Part shown: positions 9,804 through 19,063 of the stretch, one piece after another | How positions within the stretch are numbered: position 1 is the stretch's first letter | Layout of the letters: the number at the start of each line of letters is the position of its first letter | Assembly (NCBI GenBank): GCA_036136335.1 | Contig: JAYZQT010000007.1 | Coordinates: 117,613-181,612 of the forward strand | Direction of reading: 5' to 3' | Length of the DNA: 64,000 bases | Source of the DNA: JAYZQT01 sp036136335 | Lineage (GTDB): Bacteria; Pseudomonadota; Alphaproteobacteria; MPNO01; UBA830 | Program-made: the position numbers and the translations under genes | Notes under the pieces: model-generated | What the model was told of the DNA's origin: nothing | Seen by the model: the letters and a program-made list of their open reading frames with translations, nothing else | The model's database searches: none

Positions 9804-11147
9804 TTATTTTGATTCGGCAGGGACCGGCGGACGCCCCAACCCCGGTGGCGCAGCACCCGGCATAAATTTGAGATACAGGACAGCGACAAATACCACTGCT
9901 ACGCAGGGAAGCAATAGTGTGCAGACCATAGTCCAGCCAACGCTGTTTTGTAAAAAACCTGCAGAAAGTGAGAAAGCCGCGACCGACTGAAATACCAAAA
10001 AGTCGTTTATGCCCTGTGCTTTAGATTTTTCTTCGGGTCGATACATTTTGGTCAGCAAATGTGTGGCGCCGACAAACAGGAAGTTCCAGCCACATCCAAC
10101 ACAAACGTTGGCAAACCAGAAATGCTGGATGGTACCGCCTGACAATCCGATCACCGCGGCAAAACTGGAGAGGACCAAGCCAGCGAGTAAAACATTTAAC
10201 AACCCAAATCTTTTAATTAGTGAGCCAGTGAAAAAAGAAGGCGCGAACATGCCGAACATGTGCCACTGCGCAATGAATGCGGAATCCTCGAATGAGTGTC
10301 CAAATTCCTGAACCATGGCAAGCGGTGTTGCTGCCATCATCAACACCATCACACCCCAGCCGATTACCGCACACAGAACCGCCACGACAAATCCTGGCTG
10401 ACAAATTATCTCGCCCCATGGCCGCCCAGTATTTTCGAACTCCCGTTCCTGTAAATCCGGAAATCCAACCAGGGAAACTATAAAAATCAGAATGATTGGT
10501 ATAAAGGCAAGCACAATGAATGTACTGCCAAATTGATAAGGTGGGTTGGGCCCCGGTGCTGCCGCAGCGGCGGCAACCCCGGGACCACAGATAAATTCTA
10601 TGGCCTTCGAAAATGTCTCGTTCCCAAGCCATAACCCCGCAACGTCATGCGTCCACTTCGAAATTTCTGGTCCGACAAAAGCTGCTATTACACCTCCCCC
10701 AATAACCAACGAGATCGCGACGCCATGCCATTTTTCATCGGCAACATCGGCGGCAGCGAAGCGATAGGTCTGACCGGAGATTGTAAAGGCCCCAAAAAAA
10801 ATGATCGCCACAAGGTAAAGTTCGAATGAGCCTTGGAATATTGCAGTTGCCGCCACGATCGCGCCCAATGAACCCATTATTGCGCCAAAAATAAATCCGG
10901 TACGACGACCAAACCGACGCATCATCATCGCTAGCGGGATCGAGAAAGCCGCTGTCGCTTCCCATTGCAAAGCCTGTGGCAAGGTCGCCAGCGATTTGTC
11001 TGACGCCAAGGCAAGACCGACCAGCGCAGAGACCGACAGGACAACACCGGTCGAACTGTTGAACAGTGCCTGACATAAAGCCAGCAACGCGACGTTCTTT
11101 TTCATTCCGGGTCTTCGCGAACCGGTGCGCTCGGAGGCGTCACCCAT
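9804..11147 (-). CDS. major facilitator superfamily transporter
   Basis: Inner-membrane MFS permease (about 447 aa) with roughly twelve hydrophobic segments. An RRFGRRTGF loop between TM2 and TM3 matches the MFS signature, and GSLIKRFGLLN is the equivalent loop in the second half. ATG at 11147 (MGDASERTG) is chosen: GGAA lies upstream and hydrophobic sequence begins soon after. A frame extending to 11279 would add a cysteine/histidine-rich non-family leader. A glycine/alanine/proline-rich stretch near the middle is the central cytoplasmic loop. Substrate unknown; nearby oxygenases suggest an aromatic or organic acid. Confidence 0.88.
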   Translation of the reverse strand: MGDASERTGSRRPGMKKNVALLALCQALFNSSTGVVLSVSALVGLALASDKSLATLPQALQWEATAAFSIPLAMMMRRFGRRTGFIFGAIMGSLGAIVAATAIFQGSFELYLVAIIFFGAFTISGQTYRFAAADVADEKWHGVAISLVIGGGVIAAFVGPEISKWTHDVAGLWLGNETFSKAIEFICGPGVAAAAAAPGPNPPYQFGSTFIVLAFIPIILIFIVSLVGFPDLQEREFENTGRPWGEIICQPGFVVAVLCAVIGWGVMVLMMAATPLAMVQEFGHSFEDSAFIAQWHMFGMFAPSFFTGSLIKRFGLLNVLLAGLVLSSFAAVIGLSGGTIQHFWFANVCVGCGWNFLFVGATHLLTKMYRPEEKSKAQGINDFLVFQSVAAFSLSAGFLQNSVGWTMVCTLLLPCVAVVFVAVLYLKFMPGAAPPGLGRPPVPAESK

Positions 11148-11579
11148 CAAGGTTTCCACAAAAAGATTATTGAAAAGTTTGTTGTCTACGTGCCAGTCTA
11201 ATGCATATACACACCGGCATCCACGTTGACGGTTTGTTAAGTGCAAAAAGCCACGGTATTGCTGCGGAACATATTTCAATACTCACCAAACCGTCTGAGG
11301 TCATCGTTTCTTAAACATTTTCCAATGACCCCGCCTGCAAGGTGGTTTGAAGACGAGGGTTGCGGCTCTGAAAGTGAGTCACGCCCACATCCTAGTTGTA
11401 GGAATAAATGAACATGGTTAGAGTTTAACCTCACTTCCACTTAATCAGAATGTCTTGAAGATGGGCCCATCCGCCAAAAAGGTTGGTTACTTTATTTGTG
11501 TCAGGAACTCATACCGGGCGGCATCTGGAGCAGGATTGGGTCCGAATTCGACAAAACAGTATTTGACAAAGGGATCACT

Positions 11580-11999
11580 GTGGACGCAGCAAAGAAACTG
11601 ATCGTGAAAGATGAGTGCCAGTCACTCTCCCTTCGTTTCGGGAGACTGCAGGATCAGCGCCGTTACGAGGATTTACCGGCACTGATGACGCCTGACGGAA
11701 CCTATACGCGCCTGGGCGAGGAACTTTCGATTGCCGCCTTTATCGACTGGATCCACACCATGCCGCCCAATGAGACCCGACATTTCGTCACCGCGACGGA
11801 TTTCAGTGAGGTAACGGCTGGTTCGGCCAAAAGTATTACTTATTACACCCTGTATCTTTATAATGGAGACGCGGAAAAACCTTACCCACTGGACGGGCCA
11901 TTTGTCGTGGGAGAGTACCACGAAAGATTCACCAAAACAGATGCCGGCTGGAAAATCAGAAGCCGGGAGGCTCAAATTATTTTTCGAAAATCAAAATAG
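11580..11999 (+). CDS. SnoaL-like (NTF2-fold) domain protein
   Basis: Small NTF2-fold protein resembling SnoaL_4 and oxygenase beta subunits: LSLRFGRLQDQRRYEDLPALMTPDG-type helix, ETRHFVTATDF strand, and a closing WKIRSREAQIIFRK strand. GTG at 11580 is favoured, with AAAGGGA 6 nt upstream. The frame stays open to TTG at 11496, which would add 28 residues, so the N-terminus is uncertain. It could be a small hydrolase/isomerase or a partner subunit for the Rieske oxygenase nearby. It faces the TRAP permease convergently. Confidence 0.7.
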   Translation: MDAAKKLIVKDECQSLSLRFGRLQDQRRYEDLPALMTPDGTYTRLGEELSIAAFIDWIHTMPPNETRHFVTATDFSEVTAGSAKSITYYTLYLYNGDAEKPYPLDGPFVVGEYHERFTKTDAGWKIRSREAQIIFRKSK

Positions 12000-12085
12000 G
12001 CGAATACAGGATCTCGAAAAACAAAATCCAACTCAAAAAAATGGTGGAACAACAAAGTGAAAATGAACGGGGAATAAAAGTCGAT

Positions 12086-12116
12086 GGGACCGGGTATCGG
12101 CCCTTATGTTTTGATT
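12086..12116 (+). terminator. possible terminator between convergent genes
   Basis: GGGACCG pairs with CGGCCC apart from one bulged A, with a short loop, followed by TTATGTTTTGATT. It lies about 90 nt past the SnoaL-like gene and just before the end of the convergent TRAP permease. Weak. Confidence 0.3.
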
Positions 12117-12145
12117 GACGTGGGACCAAGCCTGGAGATCCGGGA

Positions 12146-14080
12146 TCAGAACATTGTTGATGGTAACCACAACGCGAGAGCCGGAATAAGCACCAAGAGT
12201 GCCAGCTTGATAAATGCCGAGAATACAAAAGGCATCACCCCGCGGAATACAGTTCCCAGGGGCACATCGGCACCGGCCATCGATTTGAGTACAAAAACAT
12301 TTACTCCGAACGGTGGCGTTATAACCCCAATTTCGACTACTGCCACCATCACAATGCCCCACCAGATCAGGTCAAACCCCATGTCAGTAATAAGACCGGC
12401 TAGGATTGGTACCGTGATAATAAGGATAGCCATGGCCTCCATCACTGCGCCCAGCAATATGAAAATCACCATAAAAATGCCGACAATGACCTTGGGCGCG
12501 AGATCAAGATTGCCAACGGTCTCCACAAGCAATTCTGGGAGCCCGGTAATTCCAACAAAGAATGAAAAGGTGAGGCCGCCAATTATTAGGGCATAGATCA
12601 TGGCCGTGATCGAAGCGGTTTCCCCCATTACATTCCAGAACGCAGCACCCTTTAGCCTGCCCCGATATAGCGCTATTAGAAATGCTGCCACCGCACCAAC
12701 AGAAGCCGCCTCAGTGGCTGTGAAAATACCAGTGTAAATACCACCCATAACCAAAACGAAAAGACCAATTACCGTAACACCACGACGAAATGCGCGTCCC
12801 ATCTCTCCCCAATTTACGCTGTGAGCGGGGGGTGCAGAGCTTGGAACCACGCGGACATAGATACCAACCGTCAACATATAAAGAAGCGCGGCCAGCAGCC
12901 CGGGTATAATGGCAGCAACGAATAACTGTCCAATCGAGACCTCGGTCAAAAATGAATACATGACAAGTACACCCGAGGGGGGCACCAAGGCACCAAGGGT
13001 ACCGCCGGCTGCTACACAACCAGTGGAAAGACCCGTTGCGTACCCGCGGCGGTTCATTTCGGGTAATGCCACCTTCCCTATGGTTGCTGCAGTTGCAATA
13101 GAAGACCCTGTGACCGCTCCAAATCCAGCACAACCGCCTATTGTGGCCAATGCCAACCCGCCGCGGAGTCCCCCCAGGACAGAGTGAGCGAGGTTATAGA
13201 TATCTTCGGCCAAGCCAGCAGCCGCTGCCAGCACCCCCATCATTAAAAACAACGGCAAGACCGAAATTTGGCTATTTGTTATAAACTCGTGGGTCCCTGT
13301 AGCGAAAACACTCATTGACTGACCCGGACCCAAGAGCAGTGCAATTCCGATCACACCCAGCAATCCCACCGAAGCCGCAATCGGGATAATACAAAGTAGC
13401 AAGACCCATACGAGGCCGAAGATTATGAATGCAACGGTAACGGGGGCCGCCTTGGTCACAGTTGATATCAAAGCGACAGCGTCCGCAAAACCCCATACGA
13501 CGACCACAGTCCCCAGAATTGCTGAAAACAGGATGACAGTAAGGGAACGATTGATATCCCGCGGCGCGGTACTCCGGGCTCCCACCCGCAGGGCGCTTAA
13601 AATTTCCACGCCCAGGACCACAATTTGAAAAAGAGCACCAAGGCCAGAAAAGACTGCAACCAGCCAGATAAAAGGCCAGGTCGGTATCTGCAGTATTATC
13701 GTAGTCTCGCTGGTCTCGGTAAGGGCGGCCGCAATGGCGCCCAAACGCCAAGTAATCAAAGCAAACAGCCACAACAGTAAAAGTGCGCCCACCACCTTCA
13801 ACCAAGCGGTCAGGCGTACACCAAACCGTGTGGCAAGCAGGTCAACGGTCACGTGAATGCGCTGGGTAAGCCCGGCCGGAAAGCAGGCAGCTATGGCAAC
13901 AGCAAAGAAAACCTCAGTGATTTCATTCATGGCAACGATAGGCGCATTTGCAACGGTACGGAGAAATACGTCAGCTATCGTCACCATCGCGATCAAAAGC
14001 ATTAGCAGTACACCGCCGAAAGCGACGCGCCGTGTTACCGCAATACCCAAGCGATCGAGTTTGGTGATCAGGTTTTCCAT
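12146..14080 (-). CDS. TRAP transporter fused permease (DctQ-DctM)
   Basis: Fused small and large membrane subunits of a TRAP transporter (644 aa). Residues 1 to ~170 are a DctQ-like four-helix unit (TIADVFLRTVANAPIV, then ITEVFFAVAIAACFPAGL). Residues ~190-640 are the DctM unit, with GFGAVTGSSIATAATIGKVALPEM and TEVSIGQLFVAAIIPGLLAA motifs and a final GVITPPFGVNVFVLK typical of DctM C-termini. It is transcribed directly after the DctP gene at 14104-15108 (23-nt gap), so those two form a complete transporter driven by a sodium or proton gradient. Ligand presumably a carboxylate. Confidence 0.93.
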   Translation of the reverse strand: MENLITKLDRLGIAVTRRVAFGGVLLMLLIAMVTIADVFLRTVANAPIVAMNEITEVFFAVAIAACFPAGLTQRIHVTVDLLATRFGVRLTAWLKVVGALLLLWLFALITWRLGAIAAALTETSETTIILQIPTWPFIWLVAVFSGLGALFQIVVLGVEILSALRVGARSTAPRDINRSLTVILFSAILGTVVVVWGFADAVALISTVTKAAPVTVAFIIFGLVWVLLLCIIPIAASVGLLGVIGIALLLGPGQSMSVFATGTHEFITNSQISVLPLFLMMGVLAAAAGLAEDIYNLAHSVLGGLRGGLALATIGGCAGFGAVTGSSIATAATIGKVALPEMNRRGYATGLSTGCVAAGGTLGALVPPSGVLVMYSFLTEVSIGQLFVAAIIPGLLAALLYMLTVGIYVRVVPSSAPPAHSVNWGEMGRAFRRGVTVIGLFVLVMGGIYTGIFTATEAASVGAVAAFLIALYRGRLKGAAFWNVMGETASITAMIYALIIGGLTFSFFVGITGLPELLVETVGNLDLAPKVIVGIFMVIFILLGAVMEAMAILIITVPILAGLITDMGFDLIWWGIVMVAVVEIGVITPPFGVNVFVLKSMAGADVPLGTVFRGVMPFVFSAFIKLALLVLIPALALWLPSTMF

Positions 14081-14103
14081 AGGCCTGACCGTCTCTTATT
14101 GTC

Positions 14104-15108
14104 TTATTTTTTGCTCCTTAGTGCCGCTAATTCAGCGCGGAATGCCTTTAGGACCGCGGCGCCATCTACGGTTTCCTTTTTCCATTTTTCAACGACATCT
14201 TGCATGCTCAGTCGCCAGCTGGCAACTTCCGCTGCTGGCATTTTCTTAAACGTGTGACCAGGCATTCGGAGGATCGCGCTTCGGCTTTCACGATTAAGCC
14301 CGTCCATAAATTTACCAAATTTCTGGGTGAATTTTAGCCCAGAATTCGCGTCGATCGCTCGCCGACCTGCTGCGGGCAGGCCCGCATAACTTTTTTTCGT
14401 CATAAACACCATGCCCGTGGTAGCTCCGAAAGGCACATCATAGTGGTGCTTTGTCACTTCAAATAATTTGAACGGCATAAAGGCCGTCCACACCATGATA
14501 ACTCCATCAATCATACCTCGGTTCAATCCTTGGTACATAGCTGGAAGGGGGAGTGAAATCGGAGCGGCACCCAGGCGGCTCACGACCCCCGCCTGCGTTC
14601 TGGTGGCTGCGGCAATCTTCATCCCATTCAAATCATTGAGAGATTTGATTGGTCTATTCTTCGTATGAATGCTCGTTGGAGGCATTACAATAAGCCCCAG
14701 TAGTTTAACCTCCGAATATTCCATCGTCGTGACACCCTTTTTGTAGAGGTGCCAGAGAGCAATTGATGCTTCCTCGGCGGTGTTGGCCTCAAAGGGTAAT
14801 AACGCTACCGTCGAACGGGGAAAACGTCTCATAAACATCTGCATGCCCCAGCCAATCTGAGCAACGTCTGCCTTCACGCGGTCGTATACATTAAATGGAG
14901 AGGCGAGGGTCCGCCCAGTTTTAGCTGCTACAGTAATCGCGCCCCCAGAATCTGCTGACACTTTCTTCGCCCAGGGTATAAAAAGGTTTTGAACAATTGC
15001 CGCACGTGGTGGACTGGGAACGGCAAAATTAACTACTTTTTGAGCCATCGCCGGTGTAACTGCGGCGAGGCAGAGTGTTCCAATTCCCAGTTTGCAAAAA
15101 TCCCTCAT
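14104..15108 (-). CDS. dctP: TRAP transporter substrate-binding protein, DctP family
   Basis: Periplasmic receptor (334 aa) of the TRAP system completed by the fused permease just downstream. Signal peptide MRDFCKLGIGTLCLAAV ends at TPAMA before QKVVNFAVP. DctP features are visible: GGAITVAAKTGRTLAS, DVAQIGWG, DLNGMKIAAATRTQ (ligand-contacting arginine region) and a VDGVI-type IDGVIMVW helix. It differs substantially from the other DctP at 5630-6649, so the two probably bind different acids. Confidence 0.92.
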   Translation of the reverse strand: MRDFCKLGIGTLCLAAVTPAMAQKVVNFAVPSPPRAAIVQNLFIPWAKKVSADSGGAITVAAKTGRTLASPFNVYDRVKADVAQIGWGMQMFMRRFPRSTVALLPFEANTAEEASIALWHLYKKGVTTMEYSEVKLLGLIVMPPTSIHTKNRPIKSLNDLNGMKIAAATRTQAGVVSRLGAAPISLPLPAMYQGLNRGMIDGVIMVWTAFMPFKLFEVTKHHYDVPFGATTGMVFMTKKSYAGLPAAGRRAIDANSGLKFTQKFGKFMDGLNRESRSAILRMPGHTFKKMPAAEVASWRLSMQDVVEKWKKETVDGAAVLKAFRAELAALRSKK

Positions 15109-15477
15109 CGTGTGTCTCCTCTATCCACTGGCCAGCTAAGTTCGCATTATTAACTGTAAGGCCTTTACGCTTCCTGTTTTAAGCTATCACCATCCGATTC
15201 CTAAATCGGTCCTGCAACCAATTCCTTTGTTACATTATCTACGAGGCCATTGATTTTGGCTAACAAATGTCTTGGCAGCAAATTATTTTAATTCACTTGG
15301 AATATGGAGTGCCGGTATTAACTGGCTAACCATTTCTTCAGCGTTGGAACAGTTTCCATTTCCGCATATTTTTACGTTGTTCAAACGTCTAATTTTTTGT
15401 CACAAACACGCCGTCATAGTTGAAATATTTTAAGGTCAAACTGGATTTTTGCGATATACAACCCTTTACATCCGGAC
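15109..15477. other. intergenic region, AT-rich
   Basis: About 370 bases between the TRAP binding-protein start and the end of the flavin monooxygenase gene. It should hold the TRAP operon promoter. No gene, RNA or convincing hairpin is seen; the 88-codon plus-strand frame at 15420-15686 mostly overlaps the monooxygenase and has no family features. Confidence 0.5.
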
Positions 15478-16631
15478 CTAATACGGTTCCGCGAGCGTTA
15501 GTGCCCTTGCCTCCATACCACGTCGAATGCCCTCCCGCGCACGCGGTGGAAATAACCTCGGTCCGTCCCCGGTGTGACTATGCATCTGTTTACCGGTTTC
15601 AACGGACCCGTCCTGGACAAACACGCAACGGGGATATCGGCGATCAAACCACTTGGGCAGTAATTCAGCGGGATCAAGATTTTTAGCTATAAATCGGGCA
15701 AGCAGCGCCACGTCCTCAATTGCCAGTGCCACACCAAGGGCCCAGAACGGGGTAGCGGCGTGAGCAGCATCACCTACTACTACAATACGCCCGTCATACC
15801 AGGGTCCGCGAATACGGACCTCTTCAAGCGGTGTGTATACAACTTTCTCCGGATCGACGACTTGTTTAAGATATGTCGGAACATCCGCTTCAAATTGGGA
15901 GAATTTTTCCCGGAAGAGGCGCGCAAGGTCTTTGGTTGGAAATTTTGGTTTCTCAGGTTCAAATGATGTGCCCGCTATGTACATGGCAGATGGCGAAAGC
16001 GGAACAATTCCGATCGTGGCGTTAACCCCCCAAAACCAGTTTAAATCGGTGACATCTTCCGGCCTTGGAATTACGTACCTCCAGGCAGCAAACCCCGAGT
16101 AAATCGGTTCGGCGGCACCAAATTTTAATTCCCTGATTTTTGAGCGAATTCCATCCGCTCCCACTACCAGACTGTGTTTTTTTGTGTTCCATCGGTAAAC
16201 TTCACATCAACATATTCATCGCCGTTTGCCAAACCCTCTACGGTCACACCCTTCTTTACTGCCACGCCAAGCTCAGATACATGGGCGGCCAAAATTTCAT
16301 GGAGTTTACTACGCATTATGCTCACTCCGGCAGGCAAATCGCCACTACTTCCCTCCACATTGGTTTCCACTACAATTTCACCACGGGCATCTCGGTACAG
16401 AAACCTGGCACCCTCATGGGACCACCCAGCGCGACGAACATCCGCGTCAATTCCAATTTCCGAAAATGCCCGCATTGGTGGGCCCAACAACGCTGTTCCT
16501 GCACCGACCGCGTCCCAGTTCTCCTTGATCTCAACAATTTCACAACCGATATCATGTCTGGCTAGGGCTATCGCTAGTGCTTGACCAGCAATCCCTCCAC
16601 CAACAATTAAGACATCGCGTTCTATCACCAC
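15478..16631 (-). pseudogene. class A FAD-dependent monooxygenase, split by a -1 frameshift
   Basis: Salicylate/3-hydroxybenzoate hydroxylase-like flavoprotein. Part one (GTG 16631 to a stop near 16166) has the GGGIAGQALA FAD fold. Part two continues in the -1 frame with GADGIRS (DG motif) and VVVGDAAHAATPF (GD motif). Joined at seven A residues (minus strand, 16177-16183), the protein is about 384 aa and complete. The junction codons CAA AAA AAC form an A AAA AAC slippery heptamer, and a -1 slip gives HSLVVGADGIRS, the expected reading. Possible explanations are a lost A in the genome, a homopolymer sequencing error, or programmed frameshifting. Without the join the enzyme lacks its second half and is inactive. 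Confidence 0.82.
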
Positions 16632-16742
16632 AACGTTGTTTCCAGTTCTAGGTGCCTATGTTTAAAATTTTATCACACAATAACCCAAGGGCAGCGGGTA
16701 AAAAACACGGGTAGCTGCATTCGAAAAGAATAAAAGGGAATG

Positions 16743-16769
16743 TGGTATCAATACCGACCGATGGTATCA
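16743..16769. promoter_or_regulatory. operator-like repeats in a divergent promoter region
   Basis: In the 167-bp region between the divergently read flavin monooxygenase and acyl-CoA-dehydrogenase-like genes, TGGTATCA occurs twice (16743-16750 and 16762-16769), 19 bp apart. The first copy is also half of the inverted repeat GGTAT-CA-ATACC (16744-16755). Spacing near two helical turns suits a regulator binding on one face. No regulator gene is nearby. Confidence 0.4.
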
Positions 16770-16798
16770 TAACATTTCCTAGTAGGCGGTAGCATTGC

Positions 16799-17965
16799 AT
16801 GACGGACAACGCTGAGACGCTTCTCAAAAAGGCACGTGCATTGGTTCCAGTACTGGCGGAGCGAGCAAGTGAAACCGAAAAACTTAGGCGTCTACCTGAC
16901 AAGACTGTCTCGGACCTCAAGGAGGCGGGACTGCATCTGATGGGTAAGCCTGCCCGCCTGGGAGGAGCGGAAATTCCCCTAGATGTTACCGTCGACATTC
17001 TGGCTACGCTGGCGGGTGGTTGCGCGTCAACTGCATGGGTTTGCTGTGTTAACACCGACCATTCGATCATTATTGGTATGTTTCCGGAAGGGGCCGTCGA
17101 TGAAGTTTGGGGTATTGCCCCCGATGCCATAATTTCGGCGGGGTACCTCCCGTCCGGCACCAACGAACCTGCGCAAGGCGGGTGGCGTTTAAGTGGTAAA
17201 TGGAGTTTTGTCAGTGGTTGCGATCACGCGGACTGGCTCCTCCTCGGAAGCATGATTCCGGATTCAGAAACAGGGGAACGCATCCCATCGATCTGTCTGG
17301 TACCCCGCTCAGAAGTATCAATCGAGGATAATTGGGATGTTATGGGTCTAAGCGGAACCGGATCCAAAATTGTACATGCCAATGGAAGTTTTGTGCCAAC
17401 ACACCGCATCATGCAAATTCCACTAATCAGTAATGGCTGGAAAGCACGTGGACGACCGGACGTGCCTCCTCTTTATCGACTACCACATATATCAACGGTT
17501 CCCTTTCTTTTCGAAGGAACCATCCTCGGGATTGCTGAAAGCATGCTGCAGGGTTTTATTGCGGACATGAAGTTGCGGTATTCCCGGGGAAGCCATGTAG
17601 CGGAATTCGCCACTTTGCAAATGCATTTGGCTGAGTCCGCAGCCGAGATCGATTGTGCGCGGCTACTTATCAAAAGGGATACCGCCGAAGCCATGTCAGA
17701 AATGCATCAGGGGAAAGAATTGAGCATGGAAACTCGGGCACGCAACCGCCGGGATCAAGCCTATTCGGCAAAGTTGTGCCGACAGGCGAGTGACCGTTTA
17801 TTCAGCGCATCGGGAGCTCACAATATTTTTTCTGACAATGCCTGCCAGCATAAATTTCGTGACATCCGCGCGGCGTCTAATCACATCGCAGCAAATTGGG
17901 ATGCTGCAGGAACCACCTTTGGCAGGGTTTCCTTTGGACTGGATCCCAAGACCGGACTCATTTGA
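16799..17965 (+). CDS. acyl-CoA dehydrogenase-fold flavin-dependent monooxygenase (HsaA/DszC-like)
   Basis: 388-residue protein of the acyl-CoA dehydrogenase superfamily. It resembles the two-component flavin monooxygenases more than true dehydrogenases: it opens with RASETEKLRRLPDKTVSDLKEAGL, followed by GCASTAWV, the WRLSGKWSFVSGCDHADW strand region, and an ending SGAHNIFSDNACQHKFRD-x-RAASNH segment. It likely hydroxylates an aromatic or heterocyclic substrate using FMNH2/FADH2 from a separate reductase, which is not seen nearby. It is divergent from the broken class A monooxygenase and convergent with the carboxymuconolactone-decarboxylase gene (22-nt gap). Confidence 0.85.
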   Translation: MTDNAETLLKKARALVPVLAERASETEKLRRLPDKTVSDLKEAGLHLMGKPARLGGAEIPLDVTVDILATLAGGCASTAWVCCVNTDHSIIIGMFPEGAVDEVWGIAPDAIISAGYLPSGTNEPAQGGWRLSGKWSFVSGCDHADWLLLGSMIPDSETGERIPSICLVPRSEVSIEDNWDVMGLSGTGSKIVHANGSFVPTHRIMQIPLISNGWKARGRPDVPPLYRLPHISTVPFLFEGTILGIAESMLQGFIADMKLRYSRGSHVAEFATLQMHLAESAAEIDCARLLIKRDTAEAMSEMHQGKELSMETRARNRRDQAYSAKLCRQASDRLFSASGAHNIFSDNACQHKFRDIRAASNHIAANWDAAGTTFGRVSFGLDPKTGLI

Positions 17966-17987
17966 CAGAAACCAGGTTGGAAACATC

Positions 17988-18545
17988 CTATTCAGAAAAA
18001 GGATCACTTGTTCCGTCCGGCACTGGAGCATGAAAGCCATTTAGAGTCAGCGCAACCATGGTGTAAAAACCAAGAATTGCTACCAGATCAATAACCAACT
18101 CCTGGCCCATCAATTCAATTGCCTGGGCGTAAACGGTATCGGAAATGAAATGGGTTTCATAAAGCTCAGTCGCAAGCGTGTAGACAATTTGTTCGACCTC
18201 ATCTTCAAAATAGGGGTTTTTTCCAGTGCGAATGGCCTCAATATTTTCACTGGAAATGCCGGCTTCGGCGGCTGCTTCAGCATGTGCACACCATTCATAG
18301 CTTGCAGACCAGAAATGCGCAGTGACCAGTATGGCGAGTTCAGACAGATGCCGTGGGACGCTCGTTCCCATACGCAAATGACTGCCAAATTCGTTGGCCT
18401 TTTCCACAAGCTCCGGGTGACGCAACCAAATGGCAAACGGTCCCCGCACCACGCCGCCACGCGGCCCGGCAATCTCGTCAAATAGTTTCTTTTGCCGGTC
18501 TGTAAATTCCGCAGGCATCAGATCGGGTATTCTTGGGGATTTCAT
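17988..18545 (-). CDS. carboxymuconolactone decarboxylase (AhpD) family protein
   Basis: 185 aa, single CMD domain. The central helix LAILVTAHFWSASYEWCAHA carries the E-x-C-x2-H type pattern (YEWCAH) of the YurZ/AhpD-like branch; only one cysteine of the usual CxxC pair is present, so a peroxidase role is less likely than a decarboxylase or unknown lyase role. Its ATG overlaps the end of the upstream cupin gene by 4 nt (ATGA), implying translational coupling. Probably part of a ring-cleavage product pathway; substrate unknown. Confidence 0.87.
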   Translation of the reverse strand: MKSPRIPDLMPAEFTDRQKKLFDEIAGPRGGVVRGPFAIWLRHPELVEKANEFGSHLRMGTSVPRHLSELAILVTAHFWSASYEWCAHAEAAAEAGISSENIEAIRTGKNPYFEDEVEQIVYTLATELYETHFISDTVYAQAIELMGQELVIDLVAILGFYTMVALTLNGFHAPVPDGTSDPFSE

Positions 18546-19063
18546 TTTGTTTCCTCCTTCCGATCACCAGCATTTGTACCGTGTTCGATCGGATCACCAA
18601 TCCCGAGTGGTACAGCGTCAATCAACACAAATGCGACACGGGCCGTCGAGTTGTAACGGTTCACCCAAGCATGGTTGGTGCCACGTTGAATCATTACATC
18701 TCCCGCCTCCATAGTGACCGTCGATGCGTCCAGATCCATATCGATTTTTCCACTAAGGCAAATTACATAATCGATCGACTCGGTTCGGTGCATATTGGTT
18801 GGCTGCCCCGGCGGAAACTCAATTACGGCAAACCGTGAGCCACCGGGCGGAGGCTGGGTACCCAAGGTCTTTGCCCCCATATCTTCAAATGTCTCGCCCA
18901 GGGAAATATCGGCCGGAATTTTATCGGTGCTCCAAAGCAGCGTAGAAACCGCACCGTTACCCGCCTCCTTCATGTTTCCCGCAAAATCGTCAGTCAAGAC
19001 CTGTGCAACATGATCTTGGCCATGGCCAGTTACGATGCGACGGATAAAGGGCCTTCGCGCCAT
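18542..19063 (-). CDS. cupin-domain protein
   Basis: About 173 aa with one cupin barrel in the C-terminal half: first motif around PPGQPTNMHRTESIDYVICLSG and second motif GDVMIQRGTNHAWVN, supplying His/Glu metal ligands. This resembles small cupins encoded with aromatic catabolic genes. ATG at 19063 is chosen because GGTGG lies 5 nt upstream; a GTG at 19072 lacks a site. Coupled to the downstream CMD gene through an ATGA overlap. Could be a metal-dependent isomerase or dioxygenase, or a sensor; the family does not decide it. Confidence 0.83.
   Translation of the reverse strand: MARRPFIRRIVTGHGQDHVAQVLTDDFAGNMKEAGNGAVSTLLWSTDKIPADISLGETFEDMGAKTLGTQPPPGGSRFAVIEFPPGQPTNMHRTESIDYVICLSGKIDMDLDASTVTMEAGDVMIQRGTNHAWVNRYNSTARVAFVLIDAVPLGIGDPIEHGTNAGDRKEETK

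Noticed and set aside
16785..16795. GGCGGTAGCAT, close to the ops element recognised by RfaH
   Set aside because: It is upstream of a catabolic flavoprotein gene, not a polysaccharide operon, and has one mismatch; no JUMPstart context. Treated as chance.
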